Shown here: one piece after another, positions 10,653 to 22,760 of the stretch
Layout: every line of letters starts with the position of its first letter
Numbering within the stretch: position 1 is the first letter of the stretch
Assembly (NCBI GenBank): GCA_003427395.1
Contig: BFEA01000024.1
Span: 2,229,987 to 2,293,986, forward strand
DNA length: 64,000 nt
Direction of reading: 5' to 3'
Source of the DNA: Chara braunii
Lineage: Eukaryota; Streptophyta; Charophyceae; Charales; Characeae
Notes under the pieces: model-generated
Told to the model about the DNA's origin: nothing
What the model saw: the letters and a program-made list of their open reading frames with translations, nothing else
Database searches by the model: none
Position numbers and translations under genes: made by a program

Positions 10653-12362
10653 AACTCACACCCAAGCAAGCGGACAAAAAAGCGTTGGAGAGAGAGGGTG
10701 AGGGTATGGGAAAGAGGAGACGTTCGGCGTAACTGTTGAGTGAAGCAAAAGAAGGGAGAGGAAGCTAAGAATAGGAAAGGACAACAGTGACAGAGGGTGA
10801 GGAGAAAAGTTCGCTTTCAAGGACGAAAGGTAGTGTGGAGAGGAGAGAGGGAGACGCCTCTAAGTTCAAGTAAAAACAAAAGAGGAGATTTTCGCCCGGC
10901 GAGAGCAAGTCCCGTCTCGAGAGCAGCGGGAGAAGGAAAAAGACAAGGGTAAGGAAGGACAAGCGGCGACATAATCACGAATGGGCAGTCTTCTGGCCCC
11001 AGAAAGTGTTGTAAGGAGGACCTAAAAGACAAGGAGAGGTAAGGGCATGAGAGGTACAAGGTGGTAAAGAAGGAGAGAGACAGAGTAAGGAAGGAAAGTA
11101 AGGACAAAAGACAAGGTGGGTCAGGGGGGGCCGAAGGGCTACGACAAACAAGAAACCGTCACTCGCAGAGGAGAAGGGAGCGCAACAACTAAGCTCACAA
11201 TCATTATCCCTACACGGACGGACCAGAGAACACAGGACCTCACTCAAGAAACACGGGTAAGTTCTCGCCAAACAGTTCAATCGAGTACACCTGGACCGAA
11301 AGAAACAAGTGCCCACGCGACAAGACAAGAAGGGGACCGAGGATTCTCCAAGGGAGCAGCCTACCATCCAAGCCGTCACCAGATCCACACGAAGACAAAG
11401 CGACAAACGAAAGAGCAGCTGCAGGCCATCATTAGCACACGACTCATTAACGTAACCCTCATCCTTTATTTATTTGCAATTCGTCCTCATTAAGATTTGT
11501 TAATACATATTCTTTTTACTATTTATTCAATTCATTATTTGATCCAAACCTGCGCGCAGCATGTGTCACGACAATACTATAAATTCGTCAATTTTTATCT
11601 TTAATCCTTTAATCCGTAATCGCACTTCCTCAACTACTAAACACCTTGATTCTAATAGAGTGGACACGATATTACGTGTACTCCTTACCTATCAGAGGAT
11701 CAAACAATGATCCCATTCCCAGCTCCCATCCCACTTCCACTCTTGTATGAGAGTGGACACACCGCCCACCCCGACCTCATTATCCACGTAGATCCCGCCC
11801 TACCACGAGACTACCCCGAATTCCCTCACTTCACAAAATAACCCAATCTCACCTACATCCAGACCTTACCCCACCCCCACCCCTGCACAAGAGAGTTTAC
11901 ACCTTTCACCTCAATTCCATCTTCCACGCCGTTTCCGTTCTACCACGATACTAGTCCCAAGCCTAAATCCCCCACTTCAATTCCTGTCCTCATTTTAGGC
12001 CCCTCCCAAACCAATCCAACTTCAATCACATCCAGACCTCACCCTACCGTCACCCCGGCACGAGAGCAGCCACACCGCCCATCCCGACCTCATAGGTCGC
12101 GCCAATCCCGATCCACTACGAGACTAGTCCCGATCCCAAATCCCCCACCTCAATTCCTATTCTCATCCAGACCCCGCTCAATCTAACCCAATCCCAACCA
12201 CTGCCAGATCCCTCCCCTTCCCCACATTCTCTCCAACCCCAGTTCGTTCTCACCAGCATTTCTTCTGATTCGTATCCTCTTCCCCCCCGACCTTACATCA
12301 GCCAAGACACGATCTCCTCACACCGCGAACCTACTTCAGCCCGGCTCCAGTCCCACTCTGCA
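10653..12362 (+). other. LINE L-A 5' untranslated region, purine- then pyrimidine-rich, with degenerate repeats
   Basis: The first kilobase is purine-rich (AGGAGAG-like) and the part from about 11700 is pyrimidine-rich. In the latter, blocks containing CACACCGCCCAYCCCGACCTCAT (near 11757 and 12070), TCCAGACCTYACCCYACC (near 11868 and 12040) and CCACGAKACTA (near 11804, 11944 and 12115) recur at roughly 150-310 bp. That suggests diverged tandem monomers. I see no coding sequence. Confidence 0.5.
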
Positions 12363-14802
12363 ATGGAGGGAATGGGAATAGAAACACAAAACTGGCTTGC
12401 AGAACAAACTAGAATGCCTCTCGTCAAAACAACTAGAAGCATCGACCACGGTGGAAACAACAAAGAGGAGGTAGTGGTTTACGAATGCTCGAAAGAATTG
12501 ACATCAAAGCAGGAACAACTCCACCAAAAGCACGCAGTTCTGTTCACATTCTCCAAAAAAAGCCAGGAATTGGACAGACAAGCAAAATTAAAGTGGATCT
12601 GGGAAAAATTGAAGAGTCTGGAACAGATTCAAGGGCAGGAGCCAAAAGTGTCCTTCCACCCAAGGTCAAGAAATGTCATTATGGTCCTATGTATGGAGGA
12701 GGCTCTTGCATCTTTTCTAAAAAACAAATGCTTCACATGCAATTCATCAGTTGTTACTGTGCACCCATGGAAGCAGGCAACGAACTTCCAACAAACGCCA
12801 TTCAGGTACAGGCAAGAGTTACTGAAAAAACACTTTTGGATTCAGTTCGACAGCGTGCCAGAGGGAATGCACGGTTGCATAAGGGAGAGAGTGCAAATGG
12901 AATTCGGTCACTACAAGGAAGCTCACTAGATAGTCTCAACGCCAGACTTCCTTACACCACAGCACAACCAGATGACGGTAGTCTTGGAAACAGGAGATAG
13001 CACCTTACCGTTCATCCCCGATGAATGGTTCTTCTCGCAGGAGAATAAAGTCACCAGAATAACAGTCTCCAGCAAAATCAACCCCCTCTGTTTCAAGTGC
13101 AGACAAAGGGGACACCTGGGCACAGACGCAAACTGCCCGCGAAACCCAAAGCGCTCAAAACAGCTAATCTGCAGGAAGTCGCTGGCAAAAAGGGATATTG
13201 GTACATCCCGGAGACGCAGTACGCAGGGTGGGTCTTCAATGATAAACTGGACACACTAGACTGGGTCTGGATCATTGATGGCGAACCGACCCCCAGGCCG
13301 GACGTTTATACCCCTTTCGACAGCAGATGGCAAACACTCAAAACAGGGAAAAAAGCGCCCAAAATCTTCACTAAGGATCCGGTGATAAATGTAGAAAAAT
13401 TGAAACACGAGATTTGGGAGAACGATCTCCACGCAGATTTGCAAGCGGTGCAAGAAAACACCGAAAGAGAATGGGTTGATGCAGTAAAAAGGTACCAGGA
13501 AGAGGAAGGAACAAAGGAAGATCAAAGGACCTACGTGCGAAGAGGGCGGAAGGGACAGAACAAAACCACGCAGAGGAAGGGCAAGGAGACCGAAGGAACT
13601 GACGAGTCCATGGACGATGGAAATCAGATTCCAACTCACGGGGGAAAAGAAAATCAGCAAAATCCTACTGTGGGTGAAAAAAGGAAACACACGGAAGATC
13701 AAACGGAAAGAGACTCAGCGGATGAGGACCAAGGACAGGACACTGATGACGGCTATCCTTGGTCAGGTCAGCAAGAAAGTGAACTGAGGAAATGTATTCA
13801 GATCTACGAAAAAGAAAGAAACGACAACTACGAACTGCAGCTAATTCTCCACAGAGAGGAACAAAAAATCAAGCAGAAAGCAGAAGTGGGCAACATGTCC
13901 CTGCACATCCCTCTCACGGATAACCATTTTGCACCATTGGAAAGGGAGGAAGAATTAGCGACCTTCTTTGCAGAAAAATACTGCGCGGCCAAAGAAGACC
14001 AGGAAATGGATTGCGAAGAGAAAAACGCAGAGGAAGAGAAGAAGAAAGAACAAAGCAGGCAAAAAAAGATGCAGAACTACAGGCCAACTCAGATCCTCGA
14101 GGATCAGACGAAACAAAAGGAAAGAAACGAGCCAGGCAAAGAGATGTCCACGACCACCATTCTCATTATCCAGGTCCAAGCCTTATATGCTCAGAACGCA
14201 AGGCTCACAGACCTGAACAGAGAGATTTCCCTCCGCACGGTGACTGTCCAAGACCTTCAGCACAAGGACCACGATGCTTTGTGGGAAAGAGCCAGGAAGG
14301 AAGCTGGCACCCTTTTGCCATCCCGTGTTGTAAATCCCATCCAAAGATATGCACTCACAGAGGAGTGGAATATAGCGGTTCACGAAGATTTTTCGTGCCC
14401 AGATGGCAATTGGGACAAAAGGAGGAGGATTTGCTGAAAAGGATCAGCAAGGGAAGTGACCCAACCTTCATGGGCTTAGCCGAAGGACTGCAAAAAGGAA
14501 GGGAAACAAGTCGAGCAATGGCTACAAAAGACGAGGGAACGGAGCAAACACATTTCGATGCACGCCCACTACTCGCTTGCCTTGACCACAAAACACAACT
14601 TTCTGAGGATTTGAAATGGAAACCATGGTGGTGGATAGCATCTTTGCCCATCACAGCGATTGGCAATGAATCGACGATGACGCAAAACGCAGTGGCGTTA
14701 GCCACCTTAATCGAATCTGGGGTTCTTGCACAGGACGAAAACGAACTCCCTACCCTCCTGGCTCCGCTGGAGGGGGAGTCGGAGAGCAGTTCTCAATCCT
14801 AG
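12363..14802 (+). pseudogene. LINE L-A ORF1 (Gag-like, CCHC zinc knuckle, acidic/coiled-coil tail)
   Basis: The start is the ATG at 12363. The first 188 codons resemble the DUF4283-type N-terminal domain of plant LINE ORF1 proteins. An in-frame TAG at 12927-12929 follows, and the same frame continues to the zinc knuckle CFKCRQRGHLGTDANC near 13090-13140. A frame change near 13150-13190 moves coding into a long open frame to 14437. That part is highly charged, with repeated E, K and Q stretches and likely coiled coil. A second frame change near 14400 leads to the terminal stretch ending at 14802. ORF1 products of LINEs bind their own RNA and chaperone target-primed reverse transcription. The domain call is moderate for the N-terminus and good for the knuckle. 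Confidence 0.7.
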
Positions 14803-14845
14803 ACTCAGAAAACCGAACTGTTTAGGAGGCAAGAACGGGTAAAAC

Positions 14846-15640
14846 ATGAAAGTAACAAGGGGGGATTTGGTAATACAATCATGGAATGTGAGAGGCCTAG
14901 CGACGATTCTTTCAAACCAGGAAAAGTGGCACTGTTTCCTCGACACTACAGGATGGAAGGGACCAAATCCGTCGGACATAATCTGCCTCCAAGAGACACA
15001 TTTAACCAACACAACAACACACACAGAAATAGAAAAAGAAATCATGAAAAGATTAAGAAACTGTGCAACGGTAGTAACTTCACACAGCCCACAACCTGCC
15101 TTAGCTTAGCAGGAGTAATCACAATAATACATAAACAGGCAATAGAGTTACAACAGATTCAAATCAAAGCAACAACAGCAGACCCAACAGACGGAAGATG
15201 GACTAAAATAGAACTAAACCATAAAGGAGAAGACATCACAATAGTGAACCTATATGCCCCGAACGTAGCAGCAGAGAGAATCGTTTTCTTCGAGGAGGTA
15301 AGACAGCTAGTACCAACACAAACACACGCAATTCTAGTAGGAGACTGGAATACGACACAAAACTCCCGTTTAGACAGAATCTCGCGGGCAGAAGAAAGCT
15401 CACAAGACCCAGCAGGATCAGCTCTCACACAGCTAATAACAGAAAAAAATCTCATAGATCCGTTCAGAGTCCGCAACCCGGAAAAAAAAGACTACCTGCA
15501 TCAGGAAAACAAGTCAAGGTAGAACCACTTTTTCCAGAATAGAATTTTTTCTTATATCAGAGGCAATGGAAGGAGCAATCACAGACTGCAAAATAGGAAG
15601 GCTGCCACATTATGAGGATACGATCACAACCCAATAAACC
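14846..15640 (+). pseudogene. LINE L-A ORF2, apurinic/apyrimidinic-type endonuclease domain
   Basis: The start is the ATG at 14846, 44 bases after the ORF1 stop. It reads VIQSWNVRGL and DIICLQETHL, the asparagine and glutamate motifs of LINE endonucleases (EEP fold). The frame breaks near 15090 and resumes as TIVNLYAPN, ILVGDWNT and SRLDRIS. A second break near 15520 precedes DHNPINLNL, the terminal SDH-type motif, near 15625. The domain would nick target DNA to prime reverse transcription. All key motifs are visible, but in three frames, so no intact enzyme can be made. Confidence 0.85.
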
Positions 15641-17201
15641 TAAACCTGACCTTAGCATTGGAAAACGTACCGGGCTAAACACCTCACTCTTAAATCTGGA
15701 CTCCTTTAAACAAGAGTTCAAAATCATATGGGAGGGTATCAAAGAGAAGCTTGGGAGAGGCGAGACCCTAAGAGACTTCCCAACTGCCGTACGAGAAATA
15801 AGTCAGTGGGCAAATGGCTACTCAAGAAGGGAAGCAGGTAGAAGGAAAGCGCGACAACAAAGCCTCGAGGCCATGGTGGAATTAGTAAAGTTTAACCTCA
15901 TAGCAAACCCGGGAGAAAGACTGTATGAGCAACTACTGGAGGAAGCAAGAGAGAAACTCAGACAATGGGCAGAATGGAGAAGACAGGGTTTAGCAATAAG
16001 AGCCAGGGTAAGAGATTGGGAATGCAACGAATGCATGACGAAGTTTTTCTTCCAAAGAATTAAAGCAAATCATAGAAACAACAGAATTCAAGCCTTAAAA
16101 GACTCTGTAGGTACTACACAAACAGGGCAGGAAGGCTTATTGAGAATAGCTTCAGACTTCTACCAAAACCTCTACTCGTCCAAAACCTACCTGGAAAATA
16201 TAGGTAACGTACAGAGGGCAAGAGAAAAATTCCTAAAGCATCTGGACAAAAGTCTGAACCAGGAGGCAATAGACCTTCTAGAAAAAGAAATCACCAGGAC
16301 AAAACTTTATGAGGCCCTCAAGAGTATGCAACCAAACAAAACCCCAGGTAAAGATGGACTTCCAAAGGAGTTTTGGCAAAACAACTGGCACCTGTTAGGG
16401 GAAACAGTAACGAAATTTTTCAAAGATGCTTTCACGGAAGGTTCCCTAGGAGAAGAATCTAGCACGGGAGCGGTCACGCTATTATACAAGAAGGGAGACA
16501 GAGACGACATAAGAAATTACAGACCCATAACTCTACTTCCAGTGATTTACAAGATTTTAGCCAAGACTCTAGCCAACAGAATAAGGAATATCACAGATAA
16601 GTGTTTTCACATAGACCAAACGTGTTTCATAGCAGGAAGATACATTTTGGACAATGTAGTAACTTTAAACGAGGCCACTAAAATCATAAGGGACAAAAAA
16701 GTGCAAGCAGCCATACTCTTTTTTGACTTTGAAAAAGCTTACGATCAAGTAAATTGGGACTTCCTACAGCAGAGCATGGAAAAGATGGGTGTGGGTCCAA
16801 ACTTTAGAAGGTGGGTAAGAGTACTCTACGGGGATGCCAGAGGAATGGTACAAGTAAATGGGCACCTCTCCGAAACCTATAGAATGTCCAGATCAGTTAG
16901 ACAAGGAGACCCCCTTGCAGCCCCCATCTTTCTTTTCGTCATGGAGGCAATAGCAACGTTCCTACGTAAAGACCCATCAATAGAAAGACTCACAGTACAG
17001 CAGGACGGAAAGCAACTGCCCATCCCAACAACCATTCTCTTCGCAAACGACTTGACCGTTCTAATCAGAGCATCAGACTCGTCCTTTTTAGCCCTCACCA
17101 AAGCAATGCAAGCTTTTCAATTGGCATCGGAAATGAAGATTAACTGGAACAAAACAGTTGGTTGGTGGTTAGCCTCCTCTCACCCCCCGCAACAAACTTA
17201 A
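15641..17201 (+). pseudogene. LINE L-A ORF2, reverse transcriptase domain
   Basis: One open frame holds the whole reverse transcriptase: KTPGKDGLPKEFW, GAVTLLYKKGD, NYRPITLLPVIYKILAK, DQTCFIAGRYILDN, AILFFDFEKAYDQVNW (first catalytic aspartate present), SVRQGDPLAAPIFLFVMEA and the catalytic box. The box reads FANDLTVL where active LINEs have FADDLTVL: codon 17046-17048 is AAC, giving N for the first of the paired aspartates. A TAA at 17199-17201 ends the frame, and coding resumes in the same frame at 17202. From family knowledge, loss of either paired aspartate abolishes polymerisation. The protein is otherwise well preserved over more than 500 residues. Confidence 0.9.
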
Positions 17202-19250
17202 GACACCCTGGACCTGCAATGGCTAGACGCTCAACAACCAATGCGCTTTCTGGGGATCCAACTTTCAGCAGAAGGGACTAGCAATGAGTCTGGCGCTAGT
17301 TTGTTAATCAAAATGATGAACAAGTTAGCAAGATGGCAGGAAACTTACGTATCACTAATGGGGAGGGTGCTGGTAATAAACACATCAATACTGTCTATGG
17401 GATGGTACGTAGCTTCCCTGTGGAACCCACCTGCAAGTTTCTTCACAACGCTCGAAAGGAAAATAGGGGCGTATCTCTGGACAGGAAAAGCCGAAAAGGA
17501 ACGCTACATGAGCGAAGTGGCCTGGAAATACATCACCGAACCAAAACAGCAAGGGGGGCTGGGGCTACTGAACCCAACAATACAATTTCAAGCCCTTCAG
17601 CATAAGTGGACAATCAAATTGCTTTTTAACAAAGAACTACCATGGCATGAAATGGCCCTCCACCAAATCCGTAATCTCATCCCTTTTAAAGCAGACCCCT
17701 CCATCAAAGGCTACCATTGGATCATGAACCCATCGTGGAACCCAAGAAAGGGGGAGAGAGGAAATCGGTCGAGCCACAATGATCCACCAAGCGAGCATTG
17801 GGCGACATTAATAAAACACTGGAGAACATGCTTTCCACAAAAGATCAGAGCCCCAAGAATAAAAGAAGAAGTACTGAGGCAACCACTTTTCGGAAACCCC
17901 CTGCTGAGAGACCCAGAGGACAAACCATGGACACTAAATACCAAAGGCAAACACTGGAGAAAATGGATCGGCAGAGGAGTGTGGAAAATTAACCATATTT
18001 GGAATTCAGAGGAAAGCAGGTGGACTACCACACAAGAGCTCAGAACTAAACTGAAAGGGGTCCACAACCTAAACAAACAACTACAGAACATACTAGAGAG
18101 CATACTGCTAAAGTGGGTACTAATCCTCAAGAACAAAACAAAATGGGAAGTGGGAGACTGGGCAACAGCAAGAGACACAGATTCCCCAACCCAGGCTTTC
18201 AAATTGATCAAAATACCGAACATAGACGAAAAGAGAGTTGAGGTTGATGTCTATGAATTAAAAGAAGCGCACAAATCGTGGGTAAAAATAGGTAAGGTCA
18301 TAGACTCAAGGAAAGAAAGAGAACTGCAAAATCTCAGAAAAGTCAGAGTTTGCACATTCAAAAAAGCTCAGGACAAAATCAGTCTAACCAACCTAAGCAG
18401 GTTAAGGCTCTTCAGACCAGATCTTGATATTAAAGACCTAGAGGTAGACCCGGCCAAATAGGGATGGATGGTACCTAGCACCTCAGGAAAAGCCAAAAAA
18501 CTTACAACAATTTACAATTATGAGGTCAAAATAGGCTATAAAGTCGGCAACCACACAAAGAACCCTCTCCCAGCAATCTCGGAGAGGTGGGAAAAGAATC
18601 TGGATGCAAGCGCTAGATGGCCTGCAGAAATTCCCTGGAGTCAATTCATGAGCATAAGACCAGCCAAGATCGGAGGTTTACAATGGCTCATAATTTATTG
18701 GGCACTACCGGTCAATCAATGGCTGGCTAAAAGGAGAAATCAGAATGACCCCCACAATCAAAACTCACAGTGCAAGGTCTGTAACTTGAACATGGAGGAA
18801 TCGTTGGTCCACTGTCTGATTTACTGCCAACAAGCCCAAGAGTTGTGGAGGGGAACCAAGGAGACGTGGGCTAAACTAACCGGTCACGAATTTCCAGCCA
18901 GCCCTCTCTACCTGTTATCAGGAAGACACGAAAACGAGAACGTAGAAGAGGACACAAAGATCGTCGCAGAACTGTGGAGAAGAGCAACACTTTGGGTAAT
19001 ATGGAAAGCGAGATGTAAAGCCACATTAGAAGGCCAAACCTTGAGCACAGAAGAAAAAAGGACGGAGATAAATAACATTATACAAACCGAAATAAGGGCG
19101 CGTTGGTATAGGGAACAAAAGGAACAACATAGGATATTTCTAGCAGACAAGAGGGACCAAAGATGTAAAAACGTTACAAAACTATGGCTACTAGAGGAAA
19201 AAACAGCGAGACTAGAAGGGGAGAGCCTGCTATTCACAAACAAGGATTAA
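17202..19250 (+). pseudogene. LINE L-A ORF2, C-terminal region with zinc-finger (zf-RVT type)
   Basis: The frame after the TAA reads MRFLGIQLSAEG, YVSLMGRVLVINTSILSMGWYV and GGLGLLNPTIQFQALQHKW, the conserved region after the thumb in plant LINEs. A single TAG at 18459-18461 interrupts it, and the same frame continues to 19250. Near the end, CKVCNLNMEESLVHCLIYC is the zf-RVT zinc finger of plant LINE ORF2, followed by a charged tail. Apart from the two in-frame stops this 2-kb stretch is open, so the damage looks like point substitutions rather than indels. Confidence 0.85.
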
Positions 19251-20617
19251 CCACACTCCCGACCAAGATACACACAACAACAAAAACCCATAACAGACCC
19301 AGGACATCCATCGCCCCCGACAACTCCCTTTCAACAACAACCCCCTCACACTCCACAGCACGGCCCCCCAAGACTCTATCCGGTACCCACCCTTTTACTA
19401 ACAAGGCCAAAATACGGAAGAAGCAAAAGTTCTCGACTCAAAGAATGACGCCAAAATCCAAGCCTAAGTGCGCAACAAAAACAGGCGAGGTTTACAATAC
19501 ACAAGAAGGAGGAGGCAGGGAGAAAGGAAGCCGAATCAACAGCCGAGATAGACCCAGCATATTACGGCACAGATTGGAAGGGTGGCTTATGAAGACACCA
19601 GAAGACATTGGAGGCAGAGTGAATCAAGCAAGCGATATCAAGGGGAGTTGGCACAACACATAAACGGAAGTTATTGGAACAAGGCCGATTAAAAGGTTGG
19701 GTACGAGGGTTTAGGGTTTAAGGTTTCTTAAAAAATGGGAGGGAGACTTGAAGTTAGGACAAAGTAAAGAAAGCCTCAAGCATAGTTCAAAGGAGGGCAG
19801 GCTTAGGCGGAGGTTTTAGAACTGTTGGAGCAGGGCATAGGGTTCAGGGTTTTAGAGACTGTTTCTAAAAGGAAAAGACAAAGTTGGGGAGGAGGACTGA
19901 GTGTTGCATGGATGGGATGGGTAAGGAGGTTCAAAAGGACCAGCTGGGACACGGAGCAAGCTCTTTATAGGTGATATAGATCTATCTGACAGATCTCAAG
20001 ACCGGATCTGAGAGTAAAGGGAGATTCCTGGCTAGCTGACAGTCCATCCTCCACATAGATGGAGCAATTAAAGCAACTCGGTCCTTCATATGCCCAAGCA
20101 TCCCAAACACAGGAACCCTAGATCCTGGATTCATCGTCTACAGGAAGCCCGAACACACACGCCAACATGAATACATTCAGAATACAGGGAACGACCGGAC
20201 TCCTAGGGTTTAGGGTTTTAGCTAGGACTACAGAAAAAGAAGCCGCAGGGCTCATACCTCAGCGGACTCCACTACAGAGAATTAATTAGCAGAGCAAGAG
20301 AGGGACTAGCATCAGACAGATATAGATCGAAGAGGAATAGGCAGGGTAGATTAAAGGAGTCTAGCTCCAATCAATAGGTCTGACGCTACATCAGGCGAGC
20401 AAAAGGCAAGAGTAACTTAGACCAGGCTAACTTAGGCAGGGGTGAAGGGGGGTACATCCTTCCAAACAGAAGCAATCAATGCCATCCTTCGGGCCTCCAC
20501 ACCAGAAGGGGGAGGAGCGTGAGTGGGTATGTCCTATGTATCTTCACGACTTGCGGGTGAAATAAGAACCGGACTGACGCTCCCCGGAATGGACAAGGAG
20601 CCAGAACCACAAGGTAA
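19251..20617 (+). other. LINE L-A 3' untranslated region
   Basis: This is non-coding sequence between the ORF2 stop and the poly(A) tract. It contains short TTTAGGG-like runs (near 19707-19720 and 20200-20215), too short to be a telomere. No other structure is seen. Confidence 0.6.
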
Positions 20618-20724
20618 AAAAAAAAAAAAGAAAAAGAAAAAGAAAAAAAAAGCANNNNNNNNNNNNNNNNNNNNNNNNNNNNNNNNNNNNNNNNNNNNNN
20701 NNNNNNNNNNNNNNNNNNNNNNNN

Positions 20725-20757
<33 letters not shown>
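20618..20757 (+). repeat. Poly(A) tail of LINE L-A, interrupted by a 70-N gap
   Basis: A-rich sequence (20618-20651) precedes Ns at 20655-20724, and 34 uninterrupted A residues (20725-20758) follow. Its position after the LINE 3' region and before the repeated AGGATCCAAG suggests the retrotransposition tail. The true length is unknown. Confidence 0.75.
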
Positions 20758-20763
<6 letters not shown>

Positions 20764-20767
20764 CAAG
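20758..20767. repeat. Right target-site duplication of LINE L-A
   Basis: AGGATCCAAG matches 10413-10422 exactly. Confidence 0.65.
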
Positions 20768-21369
20768 GGCTCGTGTGTCCGAAGAAGCAACATCTTATGC
20801 CGAAACAAAATGTCCAAGTGTCTTGAAAGGAGGTCTGCAACGGTCTTGATCCGGTTTTGGAGTAGGTGGTGGAAGCGGTCTTCAATGGCTGCAAGGGGTA
20901 GAAGTCCAAGAAGCGTAGCAGTACTCCAAATGTCCAAAGTCCAAGTGCTATGGTGCGTCCGTTACATGAACTGCAACGAGGTCTGATCTGGAAGCAGGTG
21001 AGTCGCAGACTGATGCAAGTATGCATGTCGCAAGTTGCTGCTCCAGTAAGTCTGCGAGTCGGGATGCCGACCGATGAAACAGCATGGCGGCCAAACCAGC
21101 TGCGTAATCTCCATGAACAGTGAGGCAGCAGGCCATCGTCCTAGTGCGCTTGCCATTAGATCCTTTATCGTCGGCCTCACGCAGGTCCACAAGCATTGGA
21201 CAAGAAAGACAAGGTAGTGGAGAGGACAGATGGGACAAGGCTAGGCGAAGGTAAGGGCAGATCAGACATCAGGAATCAGGGTCAAGGAGAGGGTGGCTGG
21301 GTTCAAGGGTGTGTGTAGAGCAGGGTTGCGAGGGTTTAGCGGGGGTTTATGCCATAGTTATATAGGTAT
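20768..21369 (-). other. Non-coding sequence downstream of G4, possible 3' UTR
   Basis: This lies between the LINE insertion and the stop codon of the G4 integrase. The only open stretch (20948-21238, minus) has no recognised motif. It may be the untranslated 3' part of G4, separated from its LTR by the LINE insertion. Confidence 0.4.
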
Positions 21370-22760
21370 CTAGGACATAGGATTAGGACGATCATAGGCG
21401 CGAACAACTTTCATGGCGTTCTTAAGATTAGAGAGGTTCCCATGTAGATTCTTCGTCGGGGTGATTGGTTCCAGATGATCAGATACCTGAGTGGTTCGTC
21501 GGCCTATGATGGTTTTGACAACTAATTCAGGGCCTGTGGGTAACATGATTGGTGGAGGTCTAGGATATGGGCGGTCGGCGAATTGGGGCGGGGATTCATG
21601 GTATTCTTTTAGGTACTCTACATTGAAGACTGGGTGGACACGACTCATGTCAGGGGGAAGTTGGAGTTTGTAGTTGACGGGGGAGGTTTGTTCAATGATG
21701 GGGAAGGGACTGAGCCATTTGTTGGAGAGTTTCTTGGATAAGCCGTGTTCGGGTTCAAAGCGTTTGGCGGAGAGCCAGACTTTGTCCCCTGCTTTGAATG
21801 ACACGTCGCGTCTATGTTTGTTAGTCTTGTTGGCTTGTTGTTCTTGGGTTCGTTCAATGGCTTCGGAGGCTTCTCTCAGGAGTTTGTTCATTGTTGCTAC
21901 CCATTCATTGAGAGAGGNGCAGGGGGTGGATGGGTTAAGTTGCGAAGGGAACAAGAAGTCAGAGGGCAAGCGAGGGCGGTAGCCAAGGTCGAGGTAGAAT
22001 GGGGACATGTCGGTGGAAGGACAAACAGCGTTGTTGTAGGCAATCTGCGGCTGTGAGCAACTGATCCCAATCGTGTTGGTGTGGATGACAATACTTCCGC
22101 AGGATTCTTTGGAGAGTATCGTTCATCTTCTCTTTTTGTCCAGCGGTCTGTGGGTGGAATGCAATGCTATACTTGAGCGTGGTTCCGTAGGCCGTGAAGA
22201 GATGTTTCCAGAATTGTGAGAGGAAGCATGGATCACGATCACTGATGATGTTCTCGTGGAGGTCGTGATGGCGAGCAACATGGTCGAAGAAGAGTGTTGT
22301 GACGTCTTTGGCACTATGCAAGGTCGTGCAAGGGATGAAGTGGGCACGTTTGGTCAAGCGACAGACAATGACGTAGATGCAATCATGCCCGCGGTCGGTC
22401 TTGGNNAGGCTGCACACGAAGTCCATGGAGATGGACTGCCACCGGTGAGTTGGGATGGGCAATGATTGGAGCTTGCCGGGTTCGGCCCGGTTCGAGGGGT
22501 TGACAGCTTGACACGTGGGCCATGAGCGAATGTATGCTTTGACGTCGCCGAGCAGGGAAGGCCAGTAGAAGTAGCGGGAGATGGTGTTGAAGGTTTTCTG
22601 GAAATCGAGGTGTCCTGCGGTCTTGGCGTCGTGGTGCTCGACCATGAGTTGAGTACGGAGACCACGTGCGTCGGGGATGCAAAGCCAGCGAGTGCCTTTG
22701 GTATCGATGTAGAGAAAGTTGTCGTGAAGGGAGTAGTCAAGGACTGGGTCAAGATCGCAG
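21370..22760 (-). pseudogene. G4 integrase with GPY/F region and chromodomain start
   Basis: The zinc-binding half reads HHDAKTAGHLDF and SWPTCQ (one cysteine of the HHCC set appears as W). The core reads ISMDFVCS (first aspartate), IISDRDPCFLSQFW (second) and HPQTAGQKEKMNDTLQ (glutamate). A frame change near 22000 leads to GDKVWLSAKRF, NKWLSPFPIIEQ and HPVFNVEYLKEY, the usual chromovirus integrase tail. Then ELVVKTIIGRR looks like the opening strand of a chromodomain. The frame ends soon after, so the chromodomain is probably incomplete. Two Ns at 22405-22406 fall in the core. The integrase would join cDNA to the genome. Confidence 0.85.

Larger units (their letters stand above)
10423..20757 (+). 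mobile_element. Non-LTR retrotransposon (LINE) L-A, near full length
   Basis: The element runs from a GC-rich 5' region through a pyrimidine-rich repetitive leader, ORF1 with a CCHC knuckle (12363-14802), ORF2 with endonuclease, reverse transcriptase and a C-terminal zinc finger (14846-19250), a 1.4-kb 3' region and a poly(A) tract split by an assembly gap (20618-20757). A 10-bp direct repeat flanks it. The order and motifs match plant L1-clade LINEs. About 10.3 kb is long for the clade, because of the 1.9-kb leader and the 3' region. ORF1 and ORF2 carry several stops and frameshifts, and the reverse transcriptase box reads FAND, so the copy is not active. Confidence 0.85.

Noticed and set aside
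19700-20220. TTTAGGG-like runs suggesting an internal telomere.
   Set aside because: Only two or three degenerate units at a time, dispersed, inside LINE 3' sequence.
20523-20849. Lysine- and phenylalanine-rich open frames around 20.6-20.8 kb.
   Set aside because: They are products of the poly(A) tract and the N gap.
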